Shown: piece by piece, positions 54,503 through 63,800 of the stretch
How the letters are laid out: every line of letters starts with the position of its first letter
How positions within the stretch are numbered: position 1 is the stretch's first letter
Assembly (NCBI RefSeq): GCF_009728485.1
Contig: NZ_VVIQ01000007.1
Coordinates: 62,001-126,000 of the forward strand
From: Prevotella vespertina
Lineage (GTDB): Bacteria; Bacteroidota; Bacteroidia; Bacteroidales; Bacteroidaceae
DNA length: 64,000 nt
Direction: 5' to 3'
The notes under the pieces: generated by a model
The model's database searches: none
What the model was told of the DNA's origin: nothing
Seen by the model: only the letters and a program-made list of their open reading frames with translations
Made by a program: the position numbers and the translations under genes

Positions 54503-54605
54503 ACAAGTGGACGAGTAGACGGGTTGACAAGTTGACAAGTTGCTTGTAATGATAGCGACACGACCTATTAACTCGTCAACTCGTCTACCCGTTAACTCGT
54601 CAACC
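54498..54605. repeat. 8-bp period array with inverted second half
   Basis: The left half (54498-54542) is a run of octamers of form GACRRGTN; the right half (54569-54605) runs as ACTCGTCA, ACTCGTCT, ACCCGTTA, ACTCGTCA, the inverted form. The halves can pair into an imperfect hairpin of roughly 35 bp with a 26-nt loop between luxS and the MATE gene. Confidence 0.8.
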
Positions 54606-54622
54606 ACTAACATAACCACACC

Positions 54623-55975
54623 ATGCCACAATCAATTCATACAGAAAGTATGACCCAAGGCGCACCATCTCGCGCCATCATCAAGTTTGCCATACCCCTT
54701 ATTCTCGGCTACCTATTGCAGCAGATGTATCTAATCATCGATGCCGCCATCGTCGGGCGATGGATAGGAGTGAACGCATTAGCGGCTGTTGGAGCCTCAA
54801 GCAGCATTATGTTCCTTATCATGGGGTTCTGTAATGGTTCGTGCGCAGGCTTCGCCATCCCTATAGCACAGGCTTTCGGAGCAGGCGATTATCACAAGAT
54901 GCGATGCTACGTAAGCAATTCCATCCGTATTGCCGTTGTATTGGCTATTGTCATCACATTGCTTTCGTGCATTTTTTGTGGTAAGATTCTTCACCTCGTC
55001 AACACGCCGGAGGATGTGTTCCATGACGCTTACGTCTTCCTCTTCCTACAGTTCTGTACGATTCCATTTACCATTGCTTACAACTTACTATCAGGTCAGA
55101 TACGTGCACTGGGGAACTCAAAGCAACCTTTCTACTTCTTAATTGCATCGTCATTCCTCAATATCTTGCTTGATATCGTGCTTATTCTCTTATTGAGAAT
55201 GGGCGTAGAAGGAGCAGGTCTCGCCACTTTCTTGAGTCAAGCAGTTGCTTCTGTTTTGTGTTGGTGGTATATTAAAAAGAAGCTAACGATCCTTGTTCCC
55301 AAGGGCGAGGAACGCTCTTTTGATAACAAGAAAATTAGTATTCTACTAAACAATGGCATACCAATGGGATTGCAATTCTCCATCACTTCTATTGGTATCA
55401 TCATGCTTCAGAGTGCGAACAACGCTCTGGGTACGATTTACGTAGCATCGTTTACGGCGGCAATACGCATTAAATATCTCTTCACCTGTGTGCTGGAAAA
55501 TATCGGGGTAGCCATGGCAACCTATTGTGGACAGAACATTGGAGCTAAGAGACTAGACCGAGTAAAGACGGGAGTGCGCGACTCTATGTGGATTATGATG
55601 GCTTACTTCGTATTGACAGTAGCGATTATCTATCCTTTTGCAGACGAGATGATGATGCTCTTTGTCAATAGTGGTGAGCAAGAGGTCATCGCTAATGCAG
55701 CTCAACTCATGCGTATTGCCAACTGGTTCTATCCGTCATTAGGTGTGCTGGTCATCCTCCGTTATAGTATTCAGGGGCTCGGATATAGCAATTTAAGTAT
55801 GATGAGTGGTGTCATGGAGATGATTGCCCGTTGTGGTGTTAGCCTTTGGTTAGTACCAACCTTCGCATGGTTAGGTGTCTGTTATGCCGACCCTGTCGCA
55901 TGGATAATGGCTGATTTATTCCTTATCCCTGCTTACTTCTGGCTTCTACGTAGACTGAAACAACGGGGAAAATAA
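54623..55975 (+). CDS. MATE-family efflux transporter
   Basis: 450 residues with 12 membrane helices in two similar halves. MATE pattern: IIKFAIPLILGYLLQQMYLI at the start, VGRWIGVNALAAVGASSSIM, and in the second half IGVAMATYCGQNIGAKRLDR. It exports cationic drugs, dyes or metabolites using H+ or Na+; substrate not identifiable. No local regulator seen. It is separated from luxS by the octamer hairpin. Confidence 0.92.
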   Translation: MPQSIHTESMTQGAPSRAIIKFAIPLILGYLLQQMYLIIDAAIVGRWIGVNALAAVGASSSIMFLIMGFCNGSCAGFAIPIAQAFGAGDYHKMRCYVSNSIRIAVVLAIVITLLSCIFCGKILHLVNTPEDVFHDAYVFLFLQFCTIPFTIAYNLLSGQIRALGNSKQPFYFLIASSFLNILLDIVLILLLRMGVEGAGLATFLSQAVASVLCWWYIKKKLTILVPKGEERSFDNKKISILLNNGIPMGLQFSITSIGIIMLQSANNALGTIYVASFTAAIRIKYLFTCVLENIGVAMATYCGQNIGAKRLDRVKTGVRDSMWIMMAYFVLTVAIIYPFADEMMMLFVNSGEQEVIANAAQLMRIANWFYPSLGVLVILRYSIQGLGYSNLSMMSGVMEMIARCGVSLWLVPTFAWLGVCYADPVAWIMADLFLIPAYFWLLRRLKQRGK

Positions 55976-56035
55976 GCTGTCTTTGAATCCATTCCCAACA
56001 TCTCCAAAGGAAGGAAAAACGTATGGGTGCAAATT

Positions 56036-56145
56036 AAGAGAGCCTCTTCTCCATTTAAGGAAGGCGTTTCTTTGACATGAAGAAACGCCTTCTTCGCATT
56101 AAAGAGGGCGTTCCATCAAAACAAGCCAGACTTTCACAGCAAACT
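56036..56145. repeat. 22-bp module array, third AAGAGRGCG-type copy
   Basis: Units start at 56036, 56058, 56080, 56102 and 56124 (the last weak). GGAAGGCGTTTCTTTG (56059) and AAGAAACGCCTTCTT (56080) are opposite orientations of one module, forming a hairpin; GAGGGCGTT (56104) repeats the form seen at 40.0 kb. It lies between the convergent MATE and beta-barrel genes. Weak units may extend back to 55992. Confidence 0.8.
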
Positions 56146-56179
56146 TCCGTTAGACTAGAAGAAGGTAATAGAGCTGTTC

Positions 56180-56863
56180 TTACAAATCAAACTTATACCC
56201 TACAGAGACCTCAAAGACTTTATTGCGGGCGGTTAGTCCATATTTATAAGCATTAAGTACACCCACATTATAACGAGCATCTAACACCACATTCTCATAC
56301 TCATAACTGATACCAACGGGGATTGAAAGGGTGAAATTGCGTAGTCCTTTCTTAGTATCTATGTCTATCACACCCTCTTGCACATTCGTTCTATGCCCAT
56401 CTGCATCAAGGTCATAACTAAGCATTCCAGCATGATACTTACCATAGATTAAGAAAGAAGGAGCGACACCTACGTTGATTGAAAGTCCTGGCGCAATGTA
56501 AGAATGAGCCACAAGAGGAACCGAGATATAGTCCGTTCGAGCGTAATGATCGTGCCATATCACACCATTATCATCAACGTCCTTGTACTTACAACCAGCT
56601 TGGACGTAACTTAGACCGATAGATAATCCAACATTATCAGACACCTGATACATCACATCGACACCGCCTGTAAAACCTGGGCGAGCTTGTGGCTTCACCT
56701 CTTGAGATTGATTATCACCAACCTCTATACCGCCTGATTGATGAGTTAGAGAGGCTATCGACACACCAACATGAGGTATCACAGACCATCTTCCAATCTT
56801 ACTCTGCGCAAAAGAAGCTAACGAGATGGCACTCAAGAAAGCTAATGTAATTATCCGTTTCAT
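56180..56863 (-). CDS. Outer-membrane beta-barrel (porin-like, PorT-type) protein
   Basis: 227 residues: signal peptide at 1-19 (MKRIITLAFLSAISLASFAQ), then eight or so amphipathic strands (GRWSVIPHVGVSIASLTHQS, PGFTGGVDVMYQVSDNVGLS, IGLSYVQAGCKYKDV) and a terminal strand KVFEVSVGYKFDL. It fits the Bacteroidetes outer-membrane beta-barrel family (PF13568-type). Function unknown. Confidence 0.82.
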   Translation of the reverse strand: MKRIITLAFLSAISLASFAQSKIGRWSVIPHVGVSIASLTHQSGGIEVGDNQSQEVKPQARPGFTGGVDVMYQVSDNVGLSIGLSYVQAGCKYKDVDDNGVIWHDHYARTDYISVPLVAHSYIAPGLSINVGVAPSFLIYGKYHAGMLSYDLDADGHRTNVQEGVIDIDTKKGLRNFTLSIPVGISYEYENVVLDARYNVGVLNAYKYGLTARNKVFEVSVGYKFDL

Positions 56864-56968
56864 TGGGTTTTGAATGTTATTAAGTTAAAGATTACATCAT
56901 AGAAAACGATATTATTCGCTATTTATTATACTCTCCCTGCTTGCTCATCAGACTTAAATCCGCTTATC

Positions 56969-58183
56969 CTATAAACCTATTTTATTCAAGGTTAGGCTAT
57001 CTCGCTCCCCACCATAGAACGTTTTCAGGACTTCTTCAAAGATATCATTAGGACAAACTACGTCAAACAGCGTCATAGAAGATTTGAGTTTGACGGCATC
57101 AATACTACTCCCCATTACCCTTTTCACATCCATATTGCCATGCAACAAGACTGCTTTAATGATTGTGCGTAAGCGTTCGTTCAATAGTGGATAAGCTAGA
57201 TAAGTGTGTGCTTCATCGGTATCAGCCAACCCATAATACTGTGAATACGCACTGTGACCGAAGCCTTTTAGCTGTGGGAAAATAAACCATATCCAATGCG
57301 TCTGCTTGTGTCCTTGCTGCATTTCTGCCAATGCTTGGCGATAAGTATTGCTCGTATTCTGTGCTTCTATGAAACGTTCAATATTAAAAGGATCAGACTC
57401 TCGACAGCCCAACAAGTCTTCAAAATCATTAAGAACACCACGCAATTCGGGAGTCAGAAGGGCATAGCAATAACTTGAAAGCTTCTTCGGAATCACATAA
57501 AAGGCTTGGGCTATACCACCAGCCATTGCTGCTATCGTATCAGAATCGCCTCCTATAGATACCGCCGAACGTATCACACCTTCAAAGTTGGCACCCTCAA
57601 GGAATGCTAAAAGAGCCTGTGGGACAGTATGCTGACAAGACATATCATAGGAATAAGTAGGTCGGATATCATCCAATTGCTGACTTAAATCATAATGAAA
57701 GTTCTCCTCTACATAGCTCTTAATCTCCCTCTTCGTTGCTCCATGACGTGCAAGATAAATGGAGGAAGCGATTGCTTGTGCTCCTTTTATGCCTTCGGGA
57801 TGATTGTGTGTCACCTCTGCTGATATCTTCGCAAGCCCTAATGCTTCCTGTAAACTATGCGCATAGAACGCAACGGGGCTCACCCTCATAGCCGAGCCAT
57901 TCCCATAGCTATTATAAGGTTGAGGCTCTGGATTATACAACCAACGCATAAAACTACCAGCATAACCAGCCGTTGGATAACGCCTGCCAAGCTCTTGCAT
58001 GTGTTGAACCAGTGTTTCTTTGCGGTGCTCCTTATCGTCACACAGCCATCGAGACACAGCCAACGTCATCACCGTATCATCTGTGAATTTACTCTTCGGG
58101 GTAAACAAATGGAACTCTTTCCGCTTCGTATTCTTAAACTCATAGGCTGACCCTATGATGTCTCCAACTATTGCTCCTAACAT
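56969..58183 (-). CDS. ADP-ribosylglycohydrolase fused to a DUF1810 domain
   Basis: 404 residues. Residues 1-255 are an ADP-ribosylglycohydrolase: GAIVGDIIGSAYEF, KFTDDTVMTLAVSRWL and GGDSDTIAAMAGGIAQAF carry the acidic residues that bind two Mg ions. Residues about 265-400 match DUF1810 (FNIERFIEAQNTSNTYRQAL, THWIWFIFPQLKGFGHS, YPLLNERLRTIIKAVL, KLKSSMTLFDVV). It probably removes ADP-ribose from a modified target or hydrolyses a related compound; the role of the second domain is not known. No partner ADP-ribosyltransferase gene is nearby. Confidence 0.9.
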   Translation of the reverse strand: MLGAIVGDIIGSAYEFKNTKRKEFHLFTPKSKFTDDTVMTLAVSRWLCDDKEHRKETLVQHMQELGRRYPTAGYAGSFMRWLYNPEPQPYNSYGNGSAMRVSPVAFYAHSLQEALGLAKISAEVTHNHPEGIKGAQAIASSIYLARHGATKREIKSYVEENFHYDLSQQLDDIRPTYSYDMSCQHTVPQALLAFLEGANFEGVIRSAVSIGGDSDTIAAMAGGIAQAFYVIPKKLSSYCYALLTPELRGVLNDFEDLLGCRESDPFNIERFIEAQNTSNTYRQALAEMQQGHKQTHWIWFIFPQLKGFGHSAYSQYYGLADTDEAHTYLAYPLLNERLRTIIKAVLLHGNMDVKRVMGSSIDAVKLKSSMTLFDVVCPNDIFEEVLKTFYGGERDSLTLNKIGL

Positions 58184-58308
58184 AGACTAACCTTTTATTA
58201 TTTGAATCTCATACTGCCCTACTCTCGAAATAACTAACTAGTACCATTGGAGAGAGCCATGAACTCGGTTACAAAAATAAGTATAATCTGTTAATAAAGC
58301 AAGTAAGC

Positions 58309-58471
58309 TAAGGTTTTAGTCAATACTTTATTCATCGTAAAGACTAGTGCTTATTCCTTGCATATAAACAATGGAATAGAGGCGTAATAGACGTTTCTTG
58401 AAGAATTAAAGAGATTGTGAGATACCTCTATCTTCAAGGACTTTATTTATTTAGAAGTATTGACTAAGGTT
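58309..58471. repeat. MITE-like element with 13-bp terminal inverted repeats
   Basis: TTAGTCAATACTT (58316-58328) and AAGTATTGACTAA (58455-58467) are perfect inverted repeats, with TAAGGTT as a direct repeat at both edges (58309 and 58465). Inside are two interleaved pairs, ATAGAGG/CCTCTAT (58376, 58425) and CTTGAAGA/TCTTCAAG (58397, 58431), in a pseudoknot order. Confidence 0.5.
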
Positions 58472-58540
58472 CAAGGAAGTAGTACTATACGAATCGAGGA
58501 TTAGGCGTTAGCGCTTGTTAGAGTACCTGTTTGCATTTCA

Positions 58541-58804
58541 TTTCTCCTATACCTTCTTTTAATTACCTACTAGACTTGCGTCTTTTACATATATGTGTAT
58601 TCTTTGTTTCATCACGATGAGACATTAGTTTCATCATGATGAGACACAAGTTTCATCGTGATGAGACACTGATTTCATCATGATGAGACAAAGATTTCTT
58701 ACCAGAGTTTTTAATGCAAGGTATAGGAGAAAAAGACGCAAGATATAAGAGAGAAAGATGTAAGATATAGGAGAAGGAGATGCAAGATATAAGAGGAAAG
58801 GGGA
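58541..58804. repeat. 22-bp module array of 12 units with two unrelated module types
   Basis: Unit starts fall at 58541 + 22n. TTTCATCAYGATGAGACA occupies units at 58607, 58629, 58651 and 58673; (C/T)AAGRTATARGAG occupies those at 58717, 58739, 58761 and 58783; the unit at 58695 is a transition. Upstream units at 58541-58606 carry inverted pieces of the second module type (CTCCTATACCTT, CTTGCGTCTTTT). The phase never slips. The rest of the 770-bp gap (58184-58951) holds the MITE-like element and no gene. Confidence 0.85.
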
Positions 58805-58951
58805 TACCAAATGCTACAAAGGTAATAAACAAAAGGGGGTCGAGAGGTTTAGAGGTATCTGTTTACCAAATATCCATTACACCGAACAATGCAAAAAGAG
58901 GCGGCTACCCCACTGGATAGTCGCCCCCTCGTCTTATGATTGAAATAAGAT

Positions 58952-60754
58952 TTAATCCTTGTTCTCGCGCTTACGCTCCAAATGATCAAGCGTTATCTTA
59001 CGCATACGAATATTCTTTGGCGTTACCTCAACATACTCGTTACCTTTGATATACTCAAGACATTCCTCAAGACTCATCTCTGTCTTTGGTATAACACGAG
59101 CCTTCTCATCAGAACCAGAAGCACGAACGTTAGTCAACTGCTTTGCCTTTGTAACGTTGATAACGAGGTCATTATCATGAACGTGCTCGCCTACTACCTG
59201 TCCACCATATACTTCCTCACCTGCATCAATGAAGAACTTACCACGATCCTGGAGCTTATCAATAGCATAAGCGTAGGCTGTCCCAGTCTCAAGAGCAATC
59301 ATTGAACCATTGGTACGGCGTACTATCTCTCCCTTGAAGGGCTGATAATTCTTAAAACGATGCGCCATAATAGCCTCACCCTGACTAGCAGTAAGGACGT
59401 TAGTACGTAAGCCGATGATACCACGTGATGGGATTTCAAAGGTGATGTTAACACGATCTCCCTCTGCATCCATACCCAACAAATCGCCTTTGCGACGTGT
59501 TACCATATCAATCATCTTACTTGAGAAGTCTGTTGGAACATTGATTGTCAATTCCTCAATAGGCTCACATTTCTGACCATCAATCTCCTTGTAGATAACT
59601 TGTGGCTGTCCGACTTGAAGCTCATAGCCCTCACGACGCATTGTCTCAACAAGAACTGAGAGGTGAAGAACACCACGACCACTGACAATCCACTTATCCA
59701 TTGAACCCTCCATAGGGCGAACACGCAATGCAAGGTTCTTCTCCAACTCTTTGTTCAAACGGTCACTAATGTGGCGAGAAGTACAGAACTTACCTTCTTT
59801 ACCAAAGAAAGGAGAGTCATTAATGGTGAAGAGCATACTCATAGTAGGCTCATCTACCGCAATAGGTGGTAATGGTTCAGGGTTTTCAAAATCTGCGATT
59901 GTATCACCAATCTCGAACTTCTCCAAACCAATTACAGCACAGATATCACCTGAATCGACATGATCTGTCTTCTTATGCCCCATACCTTCGAAAGTATGAA
60001 GCTCCTTAATCTTTGTGCGCTCTTGTGTTCCATCACGATGGCAGATTGTGATGTTCTGACCATCCTTCAATGTACCACGATGTACACGACCCACTGCAAT
60101 ACGTCCAGTATAGCTTGAGTAATCCAAAGATGTAATCAACATCTGTGGGGTTCCTTCGAGCTGCTTAGGTGCAGGGATTGCTTCAAGAATAAGATCTAGC
60201 AAATATTCAATATTATCAGTTGGTTTCTTCCAGTCCTCACTCATCCAACCATTCTTGGCAGAACCATAAACGACTGGGAAGTTCAACTGCTCCTCTGTAG
60301 CATTCAGGTCACACATAAGATCAAATACCATCTCATATACTTCCTCTGGACGACAGTTAGGTTTGTCTACCTTATTAATAACAACAACAGGTTTCAAACC
60401 TAATTGCAAAGCCTTTTGCAACACAAAGCGAGTTTGTGGCATAGGACCCTCAAAAGCATCTACGAGCAATAGACAACCATCTGCCATGTTCAATACACGC
60501 TCTACCTCACCACCAAAATCAGAGTGACCAGGGGTGTCAAGAATATTAATCTTTACTCCTTTCCAATTGATACTTACATTCTTACTCAGAATCGTTATCC
60601 CTCGTTCACGCTCCAAGTCATTAGAGTCGAGAACTTCTCCACTGTTGTCTTGTCCATCACGGAAAAGCTTACCAGCGAGCATCATCTTGTCAACCAAGGT
60701 CGTTTTACCATGGTCAACGTGCGCAATAACTGCGATGTTACGAATATCTTGCAT
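58952..60754 (-). CDS. typA: Translational GTPase TypA/BipA
   Basis: 600 residues. G1 [18 protein letters not shown], switch [13 protein letters not shown]3 [21 protein letters not shown]4 NKVDKPN; then EF-G-like domains II, III and V, and the BipA-specific C-terminal domain ([19 protein letters not shown]). It acts on the ribosome in stress and in 50S assembly. It is divergent from rpsO and has its own TAnnTTTG box. Confidence 0.96.
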   Translation of the reverse strand: MQDIRNIAVIAHVDHGKTTLVDKMMLAGKLFRDGQDNSGEVLDSNDLERERGITILSKNVSINWKGVKINILDTPGHSDFGGEVERVLNMADGCLLLVDAFEGPMPQTRFVLQKALQLGLKPVVVINKVDKPNCRPEEVYEMVFDLMCDLNATEEQLNFPVVYGSAKNGWMSEDWKKPTDNIEYLLDLILEAIPAPKQLEGTPQMLITSLDYSSYTGRIAVGRVHRGTLKDGQNITICHRDGTQERTKIKELHTFEGMGHKKTDHVDSGDICAVIGLEKFEIGDTIADFENPEPLPPIAVDEPTMSMLFTINDSPFFGKEGKFCTSRHISDRLNKELEKNLALRVRPMEGSMDKWIVSGRGVLHLSVLVETMRREGYELQVGQPQVIYKEIDGQKCEPIEELTINVPTDFSSKMIDMVTRRKGDLLGMDAEGDRVNITFEIPSRGIIGLRTNVLTASQGEAIMAHRFKNYQPFKGEIVRRTNGSMIALETGTAYAYAIDKLQDRGKFFIDAGEEVYGGQVVGEHVHDNDLVINVTKAKQLTNVRASGSDEKARVIPKTEMSLEECLEYIKGNEYVEVTPKNIRMRKITLDHLERKRENKD

Positions 60755-60789
60755 GTATTTACCTTAAAAACTTACGCTGAATTACGGTG

Positions 60790-60797
60790 CAAAAGTA
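60790..60797 (-). promoter_or_regulatory. -7 promoter box of typA
   Basis: The minus strand reads TACTTTTG, 35 bp before the ATG at 60754. Confidence 0.55.
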
Positions 60798-60817
60798 CTA
60801 ATAAAAAATGGAAAACG

Positions 60818-60848
60818 CTTGTCGTTCAGAGAAAAAGTTGTATCTTTG
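60818..60848 (+). promoter_or_regulatory. Promoter of rpsO
   Basis: CTTG at 60818-60821, 19 nt, then TATCTTTG at 60841-60848. It predicts a leader of about 100 nt before the ATG, containing GGATATTCCGATGCATT; S15 autoregulation there is possible but unproven. Confidence 0.6.
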
Positions 60849-60956
60849 CACCGCGTTTTCGGATATTCCGATGCATTTGATGTTGTGGTCTGTTGTGATT
60901 AAGGCAGGTCGGCAATAGAAGAATGTAATTGCACAATTAATTAATCAAACAAAACT

Positions 60957-61232
60957 ATGTATTTAGAAAAAGCAAAGAAAGAAGAGATTTTCTCACAGTT
61001 TGGTAAGGCTCAGAAAAGTTCAGATACAGGTTCTGCAGAGAGCCAGATTGCACTTTTCTCTTATCGAATCAAGCACTTGACAGAACACGTAAAGAAGAAT
61101 CGTAAGGACTATGTTACTACTCGTTCACTAACTCATCTTGTTGGTAAACGTCGTGCTTTACTCAACTATCTTTATGATCGTGACATTGAGCGCTATCGTG
61201 CTATCGTAAAGGCTTTAGGTCTCCGTAAGTAA
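60957..61232 (+). CDS. rpsO: 30S ribosomal protein S15
   Basis: 91 residues, near the usual 89. S15 pattern: SSDTGSAESQIALFSYRIKH, LTEHVKKNRKDYVTTRSL and VGKRRALLNYLYDRDIERYR. It binds 16S rRNA helices 20-22 early in 30S assembly. A strong terminator follows 22 bp after the stop, so it is monocistronic rather than joined to pnp. Confidence 0.98.
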   Translation: MYLEKAKKEEIFSQFGKAQKSSDTGSAESQIALFSYRIKHLTEHVKKNRKDYVTTRSLTHLVGKRRALLNYLYDRDIERYRAIVKALGLRK

Positions 61233-61254
61233 GACTTACAGCTAAGTAAAATAT

Positions 61255-61302
61255 AAAAGGTAAGAAAGTCAAAGCTATTTAAGCTTTCCTTTCTTACCTT
61301 TT
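61255..61302. terminator. Strong bidirectional terminator between rpsO and the C10 protease gene
   Basis: A perfect 14-bp stem, AAAAGGTAAGAAAG (61255-61268) with CTTTCTTACCTTTT (61289-61302), plus an inner AAAGCT/AGCTTT pair; T-runs at the plus-strand end. Confidence 0.85.
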
Positions 61303-61307
61303 TTCTG

Positions 61308-63743
61308 TTATCTTGTCTTTATCACTTTCTTACCATCTATAATATAGATGCCTACAGGGAGTTCGTCCCAAGTCTTTGATAAACGAATACCTTGCAAAGT
61401 AAATATATTCTTTACAGACTTCTTGTATTCCTTAAGCAAACCAATGCCTGTAGGTTTCAACTCATCTACCGTATTAAATACATTGCGTAACACATTTGGA
61501 TTCCAAATGTCTTCTCGTTTCCCATCCCTTTCAACCTCCATGTGTATCTCGTATGAATGATTAGGCTCTAATTGAGAAGAAGCAAAGGTGATACGTGTTT
61601 GGGCAGCATTGTTGTCTGCATCACAAGGAAGATAAACATTACGTACTGTTCCCAATTCAATCCACTTGTTACTTGTCAAATCGAGTAGGCGATAATGGAT
61701 AGGTCCACGGTAGCCATTCCTAATCTGATAGCCAGATACTTTAGAATGTACTTGCAGACTGATATTCTTTACCTTATTAAGTTGGAAAGTACTGTAATTA
61801 GCGTATTCACCATCCGCATAATAATCAATAAAAGTAAACAGAATATTTCCATTGTCCGGCTTAGGCAATACTTCAATCTTGAAAGGTTCTTTCATCTTAA
61901 TAGGTACATTGACGTCCGTACCATTTCTATTAACCTTTATCGATAGCGTTACGTCATATTTACCTTTGGGCAATTTTCCAACCTTACCCGGGCTATAATA
62001 AAGCGTAAGCATTTTGATGATAAAGGTTGATCGACCAAGTCGTTGTGCAACAACGTTAGGCGTAAGTAGATAGCCATTAAAGACCTCTTTAGTCTCTTGA
62101 TTAGTGAGTGTCATCACCAAGTCGCCACGTACTTCCTCTCTACCTGGATTGTACATCGTAAAACTAAAGGCCGCATTTCCAGCATCTTCATAGAAAGGGG
62201 AGAGTACACTTGGGCTTTTCTCAATCACAACAACATCCTTAGGGTTATTTGTATTGATGTGAACAGCATCTGCAGTGAGTCTTACTTCTATTTCATTGGC
62301 GTGAGTGATAGGTTTCCAGTCACCGTGTTCCTTTGTTTTGGTATCGAGCATCTCAGAGAATACTGGTACTAAACGGTAGTTTCCGTCAGCAATACCCTTA
62401 AAGTTAATATCAGCAACATCAAAGGACATGGAAGTAAAGATAGATGCCCAAGTCTGGTCGCTTGCAGTTGAGTTGAAGATTTTTACTTTTTTGTTCTTGT
62501 CATTATAGAGGGCAAGTGCAACCTTGCCAGTGAATACACCAAGTTCACCTTTCACCGAACTATACGAGCCTAACTTCTCAATCTTTGCACTAAAACTTTC
62601 AGAACGGCTTGCCTCTGTCTTGTCAATAGTGAGCGATGTGGTGGTTCTTGCATCTAATCCGCGCTCTATATCCTTAAAAGGTGTAGCCTTACCGTCATTA
62701 GGATGGGCAAAGACAACTGAGATGTCGTCCCAGAATGTTCCACTATTGAGGGCAAAGCCTGAAACATTAAGGGTAACTATGTTGATGTCGAAGTATCCGT
62801 CGTTTTCACCTCCCCAGCCCCAGTTGGTGTGAATGAGTCCCTGCTCATCATAGCCATCATAAACAAAGGCATGAGGTCCACCTACTACCAAGACAGGGTA
62901 TCCGTCTGAGATTTCTTGCATCACCTCATTGAGGAAGTCATTGGCAGGAAGGAAGTTTTTGTCAAGATAACGTACCGTATAGTCGAACTTGTCGCGAAGT
63001 GCATTGCAAGCATATTGTAAGTTTGAGTCACTACCTCTATAATAGTATCTCATATTGACAGCCTTACCGATGTCAGACATCAATACGCCAACGGCTTGTC
63101 GAGAATGTTCCGTTCTCATCTCGTTAGTCGTGTTCTTCATTTCATCCCACCAATAAGTAGCGCTTTTCTTAGCATCATCACCCGTTGACGCTATATAATC
63201 TTGTGGTCGATTCTTAGGCCATTTGTTGTAGAACATCACCTGTGCTGTGGCTGTTGCAACACAGCCCGTAGGTGTATGCTGTTCATTACTTAGTGGAGTG
63301 TACTTATTGAAAGGGTCATACTGGCTCCACTTACAAGTAAGCAAGGGTTCTACTTTTCGTTTGATAGGACGCTGTGGGGTAGTAGCTGTAGCTTTAGAAC
63401 GCACTTCTTTTACAACACGTTCATATTCCTTTAAGAACATTTTGAAGTATGGAGGCTGGTCGTTGGGGTTTTCTGTCATCTTATCTCCATAACCCACGAG
63501 CTCGTTGAGTTTACTTTCTCCAGAGATAATAACGAATTTCTTGTCGCTTGGATTAGTAAAAATGTAATAAGCTGGTTGCTCATTAGCTTGTGACGAGCGA
63601 GTCTTAGGAGAATTGCCAGAGAGTATTGGTTTATTGATATATTTTGAGGCAATACTCAAAGCCTGTGCTTTGGTTATAGGATCTGCGTTAGCTAATGAAA
63701 TATTTGCACACACAGTTAACATCAGTAAGATTGTTCTTTTCAT
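61308..63743 (-). CDS. C10 family cysteine protease (SpeB/interpain-like) with type IX-like C-terminus
   Basis: 811 residues. Signal peptide at 1-20; Spi-type inhibitory prodomain to about 130; catalytic domain at about 135-350 with nucleophile Cys161 in TPTGCVATATAQVM, His291 in VVGGPHAFVYDGY and NWGWGGENDGYF (oxyanion-hole Trp region). Long beta-sandwich repeats follow (about 365-780). The C-terminal segment FTLQGIRL...PVGIYIIDGKKVIKTR resembles the T9SS sorting domain. It is likely secreted or surface-attached and may cut host proteins, by analogy to interpain A and SpeB. The inhibitor domain is retained in the same chain. Confidence 0.93.
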   Translation of the reverse strand: MKRTILLMLTVCANISLANADPITKAQALSIASKYINKPILSGNSPKTRSSQANEQPAYYIFTNPSDKKFVIISGESKLNELVGYGDKMTENPNDQPPYFKMFLKEYERVVKEVRSKATATTPQRPIKRKVEPLLTCKWSQYDPFNKYTPLSNEQHTPTGCVATATAQVMFYNKWPKNRPQDYIASTGDDAKKSATYWWDEMKNTTNEMRTEHSRQAVGVLMSDIGKAVNMRYYYRGSDSNLQYACNALRDKFDYTVRYLDKNFLPANDFLNEVMQEISDGYPVLVVGGPHAFVYDGYDEQGLIHTNWGWGGENDGYFDINIVTLNVSGFALNSGTFWDDISVVFAHPNDGKATPFKDIERGLDARTTTSLTIDKTEASRSESFSAKIEKLGSYSSVKGELGVFTGKVALALYNDKNKKVKIFNSTASDQTWASIFTSMSFDVADINFKGIADGNYRLVPVFSEMLDTKTKEHGDWKPITHANEIEVRLTADAVHINTNNPKDVVVIEKSPSVLSPFYEDAGNAAFSFTMYNPGREEVRGDLVMTLTNQETKEVFNGYLLTPNVVAQRLGRSTFIIKMLTLYYSPGKVGKLPKGKYDVTLSIKVNRNGTDVNVPIKMKEPFKIEVLPKPDNGNILFTFIDYYADGEYANYSTFQLNKVKNISLQVHSKVSGYQIRNGYRGPIHYRLLDLTSNKWIELGTVRNVYLPCDADNNAAQTRITFASSQLEPNHSYEIHMEVERDGKREDIWNPNVLRNVFNTVDELKPTGIGLLKEYKKSVKNIFTLQGIRLSKTWDELPVGIYIIDGKKVIKTR

Positions 63744-63800
63744 TTGTTTATATTATTAGTCAAGTATATTGGTTTGTTATATTTTATATCAAGATTATTG

